From positions 1-26,632 of IMG/VR virus record IMGVR_UViG_3300020205_002267: a stretch of DNA of 26,632 nucleotides, one strand, 5' to 3'. A program made the position numbers and the translations under genes. This DNA comes from a virus. The notes beneath the pieces are model-generated. The model saw only the letters and a list, made by a program, of their open reading frames with translations, was not told where the DNA came from and did no database searches. Numbering within the stretch: the first letter of the stretch is position 1; every line of letters starts with the position of its first letter. This document shows, one piece after another, positions 13,272 through 21,056 of the stretch.

Positions 13272-13922
13272 TTAATATTTTCCTGATGCAAGTACTATCT
13301 TGCAAATGTGTTCTAGTCTTTCTATGTGTTCGTATGCTCGCCATGGACTTGTGTCAATAGCAACCACCCCGTGTCCTTTGATGCCTACAATATCGTAAGC
13401 AATATTTCCGTCTTTATCTAGCTGTAAATTCTCATGACAACGATCAGCAAGTTCTTGACTAATCGGAGCCACATCTCCTACATTAGGTGCTACCTTAGTA
13501 TATCGATTGAGTTCTGGAAAAGACTCACTGATAGTACTAAGTTCAATACCGGCATGCATGGCCGCAATACAGTAGGTCGGGTGTACATGGACTACAACAC
13601 GGACCTCACCTGTATGCTGACCCATTTCTTTTTGCAATCCAAAGTGTAACGGAAGTTCTCCACTAGGCTTTAGGTTCTTACTAATCTCAGTGTAGTCTAG
13701 TTCTACACTAGCATGATACCTAGTCGGTGGCTGATCGTAGTAGCCTGTTTCAATACCAATCTTCTTGAACTGATCAGGCTGTAGTGTTTGTTTACGTACA
13801 CCGCTGGGCGTGATGTAAAAGTGATCACGGTCATGATGTCGTATGCTGACATTACCATCACGACTAGTGATCCAGTTACGCTTATAAGCGTCTACCATTA
13901 TGTCACAGATTGTTTCTAACAT
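13272..13922 (-). CDS. Class II aldolase/adducin family protein
   Basis: 216-aa member of the class II aldolase family (fuculose-phosphate aldolase, ribulose-phosphate epimerase, MtnB dehydratase). Family blocks are GNVSIR (23-28), TPSGV (38-42), SGELPLH with E89, HVHPTY with zinc ligands H112 and H114, and GIKGHGVVA with H184. Zinc site and catalytic acid appear complete, so it should be active on a small phosphorylated sugar or thioribulose-type substrate. It lies between nrdA and nrdB, starting on the last base of the nrdA stop (TAATG) without its own ribosome binding site, so it is translated with the reductase. The substrate cannot be told from sequence. Confidence 0.85.
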   Translation of the reverse strand: MLETICDIMVDAYKRNWITSRDGNVSIRHHDRDHFYITPSGVRKQTLQPDQFKKIGIETGYYDQPPTRYHASVELDYTEISKNLKPSGELPLHFGLQKEMGQHTGEVRVVVHVHPTYCIAAMHAGIELSTISESFPELNRYTKVAPNVGDVAPISQELADRCHENLQLDKDGNIAYDIVGIKGHGVVAIDTSPWRAYEHIERLEHICKIVLASGKY

Positions 13923-16249
13923 TATAGTTTACAGGCTTCGCAGTCTTCTTCTTCAAAGTCAACTTCAACATAAGTTTGTGCAACACTCTGTACAAGTTCC
14001 TCTTTGGCCTTACTACCTGCTTTATTGATTAGGCTGTAGTAGAATGTTTTCAATCCCCAATAGTGAGCTTGCATTAGATTTTTTGCAATCAATGTGGTTG
14101 GCACCTTACGATCTGCAAAGTGTGCAGGATTGTAAAATGTGTTAGTACTAATACTTTGATCAACGTATGCGGCCAGTACTGCGGCAGTTTTTAAATAACC
14201 GTCACAGTCCTTTTGATCCCACATCATTTGATATTTGCTCTTGAGTTTATGATACTCAGGGACAACTTGGACAAAGGAACCTGCTTTGCTTTCCTTAACT
14301 GAAATAAGCGACATAGGCATTTCAATGCCATTAGTGCTATTAATAACAACACTAGAACTTTCAACAGGGGCAATAGCCATAAGTGTAGCATTTCTAACTC
14401 CATGCAATTTCATATTAACTCGTAATGTTTCCCAATCTAGTTCAGGTGTAAAGTCAGCAAGTTCGTTTGATCCTTTGGCACGTGTCTCCCAAGGAAAGAT
14501 GCCTTGTCCGTAGCGTGTCTTCTCACTATGTAAGCAAGCGCCACGTTCTTTGGCTAGTTCAACTGTTGCTTCTGTTAGATAATAGGCCTGATGTTCCATC
14601 CATGCCTTAACATCTTGTAAGGCATCTTTCTCCCCGTACTTCATGCCACGTTTAGCATGCCAATAGGCCAAGTTAGTAACGCCGATACCCAATGGCTGAA
14701 TCTCATCATTGCTTAGTTTACTCTGTATACTTAAGAAGTCTTGATAGTCAAGTATGTTGCATAGACTACGTTGTAAAATGCGGCAAGCACGGCGCATGTC
14801 TTCCGGATTCCGGAATGCTCCCCAGTTGATAGATCCTAATGTACATAACGCTATGCGACCTTCAGCGTCATCTAGACGTTTGAAAGATTTTGTGGGCAGT
14901 AGGATTTCACAACATAAGTTACTTTGATAGATAGTATGGTACTCTGGGTCGAACGGACCCTGGTTCATCACATTGTCAATGAACACTAGATAGATACGTC
15001 CTGTATCAGTACGTTCTTTCAGTATGCCTGACTTGAATACTTCTTCGGCTGACATTGTCTTTGTACGCAAATCTTTACGCTTTTCGTACTTGACATACAG
15101 CTCTTCAAAACGTTCAGTGTTTTTATAAAATGCTTCATACAAGTCAGGAACTTCGTTTGGATCAAAGAAAGTTATGTTTTCTTTGTTCTTAAATCTTCTC
15201 CAGAAGAAGGCACTAAGCACAACCCCATAATCCATATGACGGACTCGGGTTTCTTCTGTTCCTTGGTTGTTCTTAAGCACAATAAGGTCATCAAACTGAT
15301 GATGCCAAATAGGATAGAATACAGTAGCACTAGCATTACGAATGCCTCCTTGACTGCAACTACGTAGGTCTCCAAACCATTTCTTTAAAAAAGGTATCAT
15401 ACCTGTGTGCATGATCTCCCCACCTCTGATGGGACTACCTAATGGACGTAAGCGACCAATCTCCAAACCAATACCTGCACGTTTGCTAGCATACTTGGCC
15501 ATCATCTCACCTGAAGCAAAGATGCTGTCTAGGTCGTCGTCTGATCTGATGAGGACGCAACTTGAGAACTGCTTGGTAGGAGTCCCCAGGCCAGCAAGTA
15601 CAGGAGTAGCGAGAGTAAATAGACCGTCTGAAGCTGCCTGATAATATTCTTTGATAAATCGCATACGAGCTGTGTTAGGTTCTTCTTTGTGGAAGACTGT
15701 AGCGGCTGCGACAATGTAACGTACTTGAGGTGTTTCATAAATTTCCTTTGTGGCGCGATTACGCACTAGGTACTTTTCGATTAGTTGTTCAATGCTGGCG
15801 TATCCATACTCTTCATCTTTCTCATGATCCAGCATGTCATCCATTTTATTCCAATCTTCTTGTGTATACCATGTTAGTAGTTCTTGAGTATACAATCCGG
15901 TAGCCACATTCTTTTTAACTATTTCATAAAGGTGAGGAGGCTCATAACTGCCATAGACATCTTTACGTAGCATCGACAGTCGTTGTTTGCCTGCTACATA
16001 TTGATAGTTGGTGTGTCCAATATCGGGATTTGATTCTACATCGATTAGGTCCACAATAGCACGTAGAGTTATTTCGTCAATCTCTTGTGTTGTGATACCG
16101 TCATAAAAATGTGGCTGGGCTTTGATTTCGATCATACTCTGACTTACGTCAGCTATACCGCTACAAACCTTTGCAATCTGTGTCTGCCATTTTTCTATTG
16201 TTAGTGGCTCTTTTAGGCCACTTCGTTTTGTTACTGTTATTGTTGTCAT
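13922..16249 (-). CDS. nrdA: Ribonucleotide reductase class Ia alpha subunit
   Basis: 775-aa catalytic subunit. An ATP-cone (about 1-95) is followed by the R1 barrel: FSSCVLI (redox Cys), SNLCCEILLPTK carrying the Asn-Leu-Cys-x-Glu catalytic motif, ALCTLGSINW (second redox Cys), TFYYS (radical-transfer Tyr pair) and the C-terminal CEACKL redox pair. The ATG giving MTTITVTKRSG was chosen because GAGAGA lies just before it; a TTG five codons earlier is weaker. A sigma70 promoter at 16394-16422 inside the upstream gene probably drives nrdA, the aldolase-family gene, nrdB and glutaredoxin as one unit. A retained ATP-cone suggests allosteric activity control. Confidence 0.97.
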   Translation of the reverse strand: MTTITVTKRSGLKEPLTIEKWQTQIAKVCSGIADVSQSMIEIKAQPHFYDGITTQEIDEITLRAIVDLIDVESNPDIGHTNYQYVAGKQRLSMLRKDVYGSYEPPHLYEIVKKNVATGLYTQELLTWYTQEDWNKMDDMLDHEKDEEYGYASIEQLIEKYLVRNRATKEIYETPQVRYIVAAATVFHKEEPNTARMRFIKEYYQAASDGLFTLATPVLAGLGTPTKQFSSCVLIRSDDDLDSIFASGEMMAKYASKRAGIGLEIGRLRPLGSPIRGGEIMHTGMIPFLKKWFGDLRSCSQGGIRNASATVFYPIWHHQFDDLIVLKNNQGTEETRVRHMDYGVVLSAFFWRRFKNKENITFFDPNEVPDLYEAFYKNTERFEELYVKYEKRKDLRTKTMSAEEVFKSGILKERTDTGRIYLVFIDNVMNQGPFDPEYHTIYQSNLCCEILLPTKSFKRLDDAEGRIALCTLGSINWGAFRNPEDMRRACRILQRSLCNILDYQDFLSIQSKLSNDEIQPLGIGVTNLAYWHAKRGMKYGEKDALQDVKAWMEHQAYYLTEATVELAKERGACLHSEKTRYGQGIFPWETRAKGSNELADFTPELDWETLRVNMKLHGVRNATLMAIAPVESSSVVINSTNGIEMPMSLISVKESKAGSFVQVVPEYHKLKSKYQMMWDQKDCDGYLKTAAVLAAYVDQSISTNTFYNPAHFADRKVPTTLIAKNLMQAHYWGLKTFYYSLINKAGSKAKEELVQSVAQTYVEVDFEEEDCEACKL

Positions 16250-16273
16250 TAGTCTCTCTTGCAAAGTGTTGAA

Positions 16274-16281
16274 TATTTAGT
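16274..16281 (-). promoter_or_regulatory. NTAAATA motif (ACTAAATA) before nrdA
   Basis: TAAATA core 24 nt before the nrdA ATG; its TAA is the stop codon of the upstream gene, so it may be chance. Confidence 0.3.
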
Positions 16282-16702
16282 GTGTTGTCGGAAGCTCTAT
16301 GATCTTTTGTATATGTATACTTTTTGGAACTTGGGTTATATGCACACTTTTTTCTAAATCAACACCTAGCACACTATCGTTGATAATACACATATAATAC
16401 AGTCTTGATTGACTTTTGTCAATGCCTACTTTGAATACAGGTTGCCAATCTATAAACCGATCAGTTAATTGTAACGTGTATACAATGGCTAATGTTCGAG
16501 TGTATTCACAATAGGCATTCTCTTCAATCATCTGCCAAGGGCCAGGCCAGGTGGCGAGATCATACGGATCTATGTTGCGACTAGTTTCGGGAGCTTGGTT
16601 CCAAAAGTCTATTGCAGACTGTATTGGATTAGGGTCGTTAGATAATGCTACTCTAAAGTCGTGCCATGCTCTGAGACGATCTTCAAACTTTTTATCAAAC
16701 AT
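16277..16702 (-). CDS. Conserved-looking phage protein (FWNQAP type)
   Basis: 141-aa protein. The N-terminal half (RLRAWHDFRVAL, AIDFWNQAPETS, DPYDLATWPGPWQMIEEN, YCEYTRTLAIVYTLQL) resembles a protein I recall from T4-like cyanophages, next to tail genes, without known function. It is Trp-rich, with no signal peptide or membrane segment. The C-terminal part has alternating strands. The ATG lies 3 nt after the tail-protein stop with only a weak ribosome binding site, so coupling with that gene is likely. It also contains the promoter for the reductase operon. Confidence 0.75.
   Translation of the reverse strand: MFDKKFEDRLRAWHDFRVALSNDPNPIQSAIDFWNQAPETSRNIDPYDLATWPGPWQMIEENAYCEYTRTLAIVYTLQLTDRFIDWQPVFKVGIDKSQSRLYYMCIINDSVLGVDLEKSVHITQVPKSIHIQKIIELPTTH
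16394..16422 (-). promoter_or_regulatory. Intragenic sigma70 promoter for the RNR operon
   Basis: TTGACA, 17 nt, TATTAT on the minus strand inside the 141-aa gene, about 145 nt upstream of nrdA. It would allow early reductase expression independent of the late tail genes. Confidence 0.7.
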
Positions 16703-16705
16703 TGG

Positions 16706-18394
16706 TTAACTTAATATTTCGTACCAATAATTAATATAACCAGATTCAATACCTGTACTGTTTGAATATTTTATATAAACAGTTTCTGCATTGCCGTCTC
16801 CAACTGTTGCAGGCAATACTGGCTGGTCTTGTAGTGTTGCAGTAAATGATAGACTTTCAAATCTTGCAGGATTACCTGTGATATCATACTCGTCAGTTAG
16901 TTTTACAGCATTATTAAATTTGTCAACAGTGATGTATAGTGTACCTTGACGTACTACCATAGTACTCTGACTACGATAGATATAGTGCAAATTAATTCTT
17001 GAACTAACGTTGCCTGGTAAACGAGCAAACGTACTGTTAATTGCACTGGCTTGGACTAACACCTGTAAATTGTATTTGTGATTACTATGAGCTACACCAC
17101 TAATTTCGCTAATGTATCTATAATCACGGAATCCTGTTTTGTTAGTTAATTCTTCACTACGTTGGAAATAATCGTTATCACTAACGTTACTTCCTTGTCC
17201 AAAATGTATTACGCTATATGCGGCTGTTGAACTATTGCCGCCATCGTTGCCTACTTTAAAGTATTTGTTACCTTGTGATAGGTTATTTCTTCCGGCAACA
17301 ATATTAATCCCATGTTCGTTAATTAAATCAAAGCGTGAATTTAAAAACGAATTGCTTCGTGGACCTTCTTGTTGGCCAGGTGCGTATTGATCGATAGATT
17401 GACCAAACAGTACGCCTTGACCTAAATTATAAAATAAACAATTGTCAAAAGTATTTGATATAATGTCAAAGGTACTGTTAACGGCATAGCTGGCATTAAC
17501 AAAATCACAATTGATAAACATATTATCTTTACTAGTGATTACTCCGCTAGTTGCACGTAACTGAACACATGAATCTGCTTCAACTTTAGTACTGTCTATT
17601 AGATCAAATGAGCTTTGAAATTTAACATTGTTAAAATTTGAATCTGTTGTAGAATCTAAAATCATAACAGGAGCCAGTGACTGCGTACTTCTCAATGTCA
17701 TGCCGCTAACTTCTATAAATTTTGGTTGGTTTGAATTGGTCATGTTAACTAGAGTAACATATCCCACAACACCAACAGTTGGACTACCAACTGTTTGAAA
17801 TACAGGGGCATTGGCAGTTTGCACAATAACTGTTTTATCCTTGCCCGCGCCTCTTAATACAGCAAATGGAGGAACTTTTATACTTGCACTAATTTTGTAA
17901 ATCCCGGGCTCGATGTTTATTATAATTCTATTTGATTCAGAAACATGCTCACCTGCTGGAACACCTTTAATGTACAGCTCATCAATTGCACGTTGCAAAG
18001 CCGCAGTATCGTCATTGGTAAATGTGTATATATCTGTTGATACATTATAAGAGCCGCCACCAATTGCTCCAAAACTTCTAGTGCTAACTGTGTCATCTAG
18101 ACGCTGTTGGAATGTACGTTGAACAGGAGTACCAGCAGTGGGACCTGTTTGAATAGTTCCTAGTGTACGTTTGTACTCATACTGTAATGCTAGGTCAAGA
18201 ATGTTATCATGCTCAGTAAGAATCTTAGTATTGCCTACATAGGGCGATCCTTCTTGTATTGATCCGTTACCGATGAACAGTTCTTGACTATCGATAGCCC
18301 AGCCCATCTCTCCGCTGGCTAACTGCGGAACACTTGTTCCTGAATTTTTACGCCCTCTTCGGACTTGTACGCGACTTATTTGGACTACGGCCAT
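16706..18394 (-). CDS. Beta-helix tail fibre/spike protein
   Basis: 562-aa protein. The N-terminal 75 residues (MAVVQISRVQVRRGRKNSG, then LASGEMGWAIDSQELFIGNG) have the layout of virion-attachment domains found at the start of phage fibres. From about residue 110 a pectate-lyase-like segment follows (FTNDDTAALQRAIDEL, IIINIEPGIYKIS, VLRGAGKDKTVIV), then many short repeats with Asn/Ser turns (for example FNNVKFQS, MFINCDF, FDNCLFYN), typical of a right-handed parallel beta-helix. It probably binds or degrades a surface polysaccharide. The ATG giving MAVVQ was preferred over an in-frame GTG three codons earlier because GGAG lies 8 nt upstream. Confidence 0.82.
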   Translation of the reverse strand: MAVVQISRVQVRRGRKNSGTSVPQLASGEMGWAIDSQELFIGNGSIQEGSPYVGNTKILTEHDNILDLALQYEYKRTLGTIQTGPTAGTPVQRTFQQRLDDTVSTRSFGAIGGGSYNVSTDIYTFTNDDTAALQRAIDELYIKGVPAGEHVSESNRIIINIEPGIYKISASIKVPPFAVLRGAGKDKTVIVQTANAPVFQTVGSPTVGVVGYVTLVNMTNSNQPKFIEVSGMTLRSTQSLAPVMILDSTTDSNFNNVKFQSSFDLIDSTKVEADSCVQLRATSGVITSKDNMFINCDFVNASYAVNSTFDIISNTFDNCLFYNLGQGVLFGQSIDQYAPGQQEGPRSNSFLNSRFDLINEHGINIVAGRNNLSQGNKYFKVGNDGGNSSTAAYSVIHFGQGSNVSDNDYFQRSEELTNKTGFRDYRYISEISGVAHSNHKYNLQVLVQASAINSTFARLPGNVSSRINLHYIYRSQSTMVVRQGTLYITVDKFNNAVKLTDEYDITGNPARFESLSFTATLQDQPVLPATVGDGNAETVYIKYSNSTGIESGYINYWYEILS

Positions 18395-18415
18395 TGTAAA
18401 CACTCCATTATAGAG

Positions 18416-18423
18416 TATTTATG
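18416..18423 (-). promoter_or_regulatory. Late-promoter-like motif CATAAATA (tail protein)
   Basis: CATAAATACT lies 21 nt upstream of the tail-protein ATG with GGAG between; 7 of 8 positions match the T4 late core. Confidence 0.65.
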
Positions 18424-18427
18424 CCAT

Positions 18428-19144
18428 TTATGCTAGGCGATAGTACTCTGATACCCGTGTACACCAGCGTTCTGTCCAATAATCAAAATCTGCAGATTCT
18501 AGAATAAACTCCTGATATTGCGGATCCGACCAAACTCCGGGTGTAATTTCTTCTGGCTTAACGCACATTAAAATAACACCTTTACGTATGTTAGTTCCGT
18601 GTACTTCGTTATGAGCCATGGCATATGCAGTTAACTGAATAAAGTAGTCGTCAATAAACTCACGCTTTTTAGGCTTGTTAGTTTGTTTAAAGTCTAGAAT
18701 ACTTTGCTCACCTTTGTGTATGCCCACGCAGTCTGTAGTGCCTGCATACAGTTCCGGAAAATATAAAGGTACTTCACTGCCCCATACTTCGTCAACATGA
18801 ATCATGCCTTCTGCAATAACCTTCTTGGCCATTACTAGGCTTTGTTGTGCATAGGGATTAGTTACTGTGTCTTTTAAAGTTTCACCTTTAATATAGTTTT
18901 CCAAGTAGGTGTGCATCCTAGTACCACGATTAGCCGCTTCAGTGGTAATCTGTTGCGCCTTAGCTTCACCTACAGCTTTACGCCAGTTTGCTAGTGCAAT
19001 ACGGCTTTCTGCTGGTTTTGTTTTGTCTAGGATTGTGGTTACTGACGGAACCTTGTGTCCATCGGGCGTTGCATATAAACGCTTGCCCGATGATTCATCT
19101 CTAGTCAGTTTGGTATAGGTATATCGTTCTTGTAATAATGTCAT
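18428..19144 (-). CDS. RecB-like PD-(D/E)XK nuclease
   Basis: 238-aa exonuclease-like protein. PSVTTILDKTKP near residue 33 and RGTRMHTYLE (H78) are typical of Cas4/RecB-type nucleases in phages. The active site reads AGTTDCVG (D138), then ILDFKQT with D151 and K153, followed by an YFIQLTAYA helix (motif Q-x-x-x-Y-like). It is probably used in recombination or host DNA breakdown. There is no ribosome binding site: the ATG is 5 nt after the -10 element of a sigma70 promoter, so a leaderless early mRNA is likely. It is an early-type gene placed among late structural genes. Confidence 0.85.
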   Translation of the reverse strand: MTLLQERYTYTKLTRDESSGKRLYATPDGHKVPSVTTILDKTKPAESRIALANWRKAVGEAKAQQITTEAANRGTRMHTYLENYIKGETLKDTVTNPYAQQSLVMAKKVIAEGMIHVDEVWGSEVPLYFPELYAGTTDCVGIHKGEQSILDFKQTNKPKKREFIDDYFIQLTAYAMAHNEVHGTNIRKGVILMCVKPEEITPGVWSDPQYQEFILESADFDYWTERWCTRVSEYYRLA

Positions 19145-19149
19145 ATGCT

Positions 19150-19178
19150 ATAATAACATCTAGAACTAAGGGTGTCAA
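19150..19178 (-). promoter_or_regulatory. Sigma70 promoter, likely leaderless (nuclease gene)
   Basis: TTGACA, 17 nt, TATTAT on the minus strand. The -35 overlaps the TGA of the upstream frame. The nuclease ATG follows the -10 by 5 nt. Confidence 0.82.
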
Positions 19179-19501
19179 CCCCTGGCTTTCCTCAAAGCGT
19201 GTTTTGCCATTTGACTTACACCCGAACCATCTAACTTAGCATCACTTGGTGCTGTGTCAGTTTTGGTTACTTTGGTTTTTAGTTCTACACCGTTTTGGTC
19301 AAAGCGTTGAGTAAGGCCTTGTGTAAGTGGATCGCTATCATAGGCCTGTTTGAATGAGTCATATGTAAACTCTTCATCGCCAACATTTTGCATGTAACGA
19401 TTTACCTCATCCCAGGTAAGAACGGCAGGGCGACCTTTTTGATCTGCCCTGCCGATGAGTTGCTTTAATACTAGATTAAGTTGATTAACTTCTTCTGTTA
19501 C
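19175..19501 (-). CDS. -1 frame continuation of the 296-aa protein (108 aa)
   Basis: A reading frame opens exactly at the A9 run that ends the upstream 296-aa gene and continues for 108 codons. The first 36 codons (VTEEVNQLNLVLKQL, GRPAVLTWDEVNRY) contain no ATG, GTG or TTG yet look like normal protein and run straight into MQNVGDEEFTYDSFKQAYDSD. The first ATG is at 19393 with a poor site (GAGG 11 nt upstream), and starting there would cut the TWDEVNRYMQNVG helix. Expression as a -1 frameshift fusion (404 aa in total) is therefore more likely than a separate 72-aa gene. An A-run sequencing error giving a split gene is the main alternative. Confidence 0.65.
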   Translation of the reverse strand, partial: VTEEVNQLNLVLKQLIGRADQKGRPAVLTWDEVNRYMQNVGDEEFTYDSFKQAYDSDPLTQGLTQRFDQNGVELKTKVTKTDTAPSDAKLDGSGVSQMAKHALRKARG

Positions 19502-19510
19502 TTTTTTTTT
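19498..19510 (-). promoter_or_regulatory. Candidate -1 frameshift site A-AAA-AAG before a stop codon
   Basis: Zero-frame codons are CCA AAA AAA AAG TAA: the dnaX-type heptamer directly followed by a stop, a slow codon that favours slippage. The -1 frame reads GTA ACA GAA GAA and stays open for 108 codons. A nine-A run can also cause RNA polymerase slippage. Confidence 0.6.
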
Positions 19511-20388
19511 GGTGCTAGTAAGGTTGCTAGTTTGCGACCATACTCTCGGCTTTCACGTGTCATACGACCAGCGGCTTCTTCACCACCTGCGGCTGTTGCA
19601 TCTGCGGCAAACTCATCAGTTGGTTCGTCGCCCATTCCTTCGCCTGGCATAGCATCGTCTGGATTAGACATGTCTTCTTCGCCGCCGACTTCCATGCCTG
19701 GTTCTGCACCCATCATGTCGCCACCGTTTTCACCTGTTAGTAAGCCTACGCTTTGTGTAAGTGCCTGGCGTGATGATTCTAGTGCTGTGTAGATTGTGGC
19801 CAGTGAAGGTTTCACCACTGACTCAAATTCCATGGCTAAATCAGATCCCATTTCGTCTCTTATAGAGTCTACTAGTTCTAACATTGCTTCGGCCTGCATA
19901 TTTGCTGTGTCTTCCATCCAGCCTGTAATGCGGTCAACCATGTCGCGAGCGGCCATGATTAATTCGGCTTTTTCTTCTTCGCCTTCTGTGATTACATCTT
20001 CTTTTAAGCCTGCCATTTTGGCACGGATCTCTGCCTTCTCTTGTAGCTCTTGAGGAATATCTTCAAATGCGATTAGGCCTTCTTCTACTTTGGCTAGTAC
20101 TAATGATTCCATTTGTGTTAGCTGTGGAGCACTTGCTTCACGCTCTTCAATGGCTGTGTTTAGTACATCTAAGAACATTTTATTCTTAGTAAAGTTTTCG
20201 TTGTTGATAACTGCATCATAGTTAGATGCACTTTCAAACTGACTAACTTTTGTTCGTAGCTTGTTGCGGGCGTCGAGCATTTGCTCTAGCGTAAAGCTGT
20301 CTAAGTTTAGCTTCTGGCCAAACATCTGAGCCGCGCTTTCATTCAAAGCCTTTGCTGTAGGTTTTTGGTGAAATTCTGTAATTCGCAT
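19498..20388 (-). CDS. Helical acidic protein, possible scaffold or internal head protein
   Basis: 296-aa acidic, largely helical protein. The N-terminus MRITEFHQKP is followed by charged helices (LEQMLDARNKLRTKVSQF, IEEREASAPQLTQMESL), and about residues 215-270 form a Gly/Met/Glu/Asp-rich low-complexity linker. It ends LLAPKKK with zero-frame codons AAA AAA AAG TAA. Composition resembles head scaffold or core proteins, and the short N-terminus recalls T4 prohead-targeting peptides, but no family is recognised. AGGAAG lies upstream of the ATG. The slippery site at its stop codon would add 108 residues in a fraction of products. Confidence 0.75.
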   Translation of the reverse strand: MRITEFHQKPTAKALNESAAQMFGQKLNLDSFTLEQMLDARNKLRTKVSQFESASNYDAVINNENFTKNKMFLDVLNTAIEEREASAPQLTQMESLVLAKVEEGLIAFEDIPQELQEKAEIRAKMAGLKEDVITEGEEEKAELIMAARDMVDRITGWMEDTANMQAEAMLELVDSIRDEMGSDLAMEFESVVKPSLATIYTALESSRQALTQSVGLLTGENGGDMMGAEPGMEVGGEEDMSNPDDAMPGEGMGDEPTDEFAADATAAGGEEAAGRMTRESREYGRKLATLLAPKKK

Positions 20389-20419
20389 ATTAGTTCTTCC
20401 TAAATGGTATTGTTAAGTT

Positions 20420-20427
20420 TATTTATC
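20420..20427 (-). promoter_or_regulatory. Late-promoter-like motif GATAAATA (296-aa gene)
   Basis: It lies 31 nt upstream of the ATG at 20388 and includes the stop codon of the upstream gene; 7 of 8 positions match the T4 late core. Confidence 0.5.
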
Positions 20428-20848
20428 TCAGCGATGCATAGAAGATGCCGTCTATTCGGCTCTTGGCATCCTTGACTTGCTCTGTGACTAGTTCCCAGCG
20501 CCAAAGTGCTGTGTCTTTAGTAACATAATCTTTGCTTACTTTCATGGTGTTTTTGTAAAATACTGAATCCATATAGTTTTTTTGAAAACGTTTATCTTCT
20601 TTTTCAATGTCATCAATTCGGGTAGACCACTTCTTATCGTGCAGTTTTGCTATGGCAAATGCTGATACTTTTAAGTAGGTTGTTGCTATTAGTATTTTAC
20701 GGGGCATTTGGAATACATTCCACATGTCATCAGGACCTCTGACGATCATGTAGTTTTTATATTTGGTAGATCGGGCATTGATGGGAACAAACATGCCACT
20801 TCTCACAGCCATGTCATATATCTGTGCTTCTAACTTTTCTGAGTCCAT
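20423..20848 (-). CDS. Unknown phage protein
   Basis: 141-aa basic protein that I do not recognise. It begins MDSEKLEAQIYDMAVRSG, then FVPINARSTKYKNYMIVRGPDDMWNVFQ (read in parts: PINARSTKYKNYMIV, DDMWNVFQMPRK) and a helical Lys-rich second half (DDIEKEDKRFQKNYMDS). This ATG was chosen because it lies 4 nt after the stop of the upstream 67-aa gene; an in-frame ATG 11 codons earlier (20881) would overlap that gene by 29 nt. Neither has a convincing ribosome binding site, so coupling with the upstream gene is likely. Similar gene blocks occur beside head genes in T4-like marine phages. Confidence 0.65.
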   Translation of the reverse strand: MDSEKLEAQIYDMAVRSGMFVPINARSTKYKNYMIVRGPDDMWNVFQMPRKILIATTYLKVSAFAIAKLHDKKWSTRIDDIEKEDKRFQKNYMDSVFYKNTMKVSKDYVTKDTALWRWELVTEQVKDAKSRIDGIFYASLR

Positions 20849-20852
20849 TATT

Positions 20853-21056
20853 TTATGTGTTTGGGTAGATATAGGTTTCATTATTGTTGCCCTGTACTTT
20901 AATTACAAGACTTTTCCTGATTAGGCTCTCGATTATGAAACGCTCGTGTTCTTCAAATGTTTTCATAGACACTAACCCCTTGAGAGTTTCTAGGATAGCA
21001 CGTTCTTCGCGGCTAGTCCAAGTATCAAGGCTTCTAACAAGTTCGTTTAGTTTCAT
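20853..21056 (-). CDS. Small helical protein, winged-helix-like
   Basis: 67-aa protein starting MKLNELVRSLDTWTSREE with helices and a C-terminal beta-hairpin-like SLVIKVQGNNNETYIYP, a layout compatible with a small winged-helix domain. The N-terminus resembles those of its neighbours (see the finding on shared N-termini). The ATG shares its first base with the upstream stop (TAATG) and has no separate ribosome binding site. Function unknown. Confidence 0.65.
   Translation of the reverse strand: MKLNELVRSLDTWTSREERAILETLKGLVSMKTFEEHERFIIESLIRKSLVIKVQGNNNETYIYPNT

Noticed and set aside
17430-17470. TTGACA with TATAAT inside the tail-protein gene
   Set aside because: The hexamers are only 11 nt apart, too close for a sigma70 promoter.
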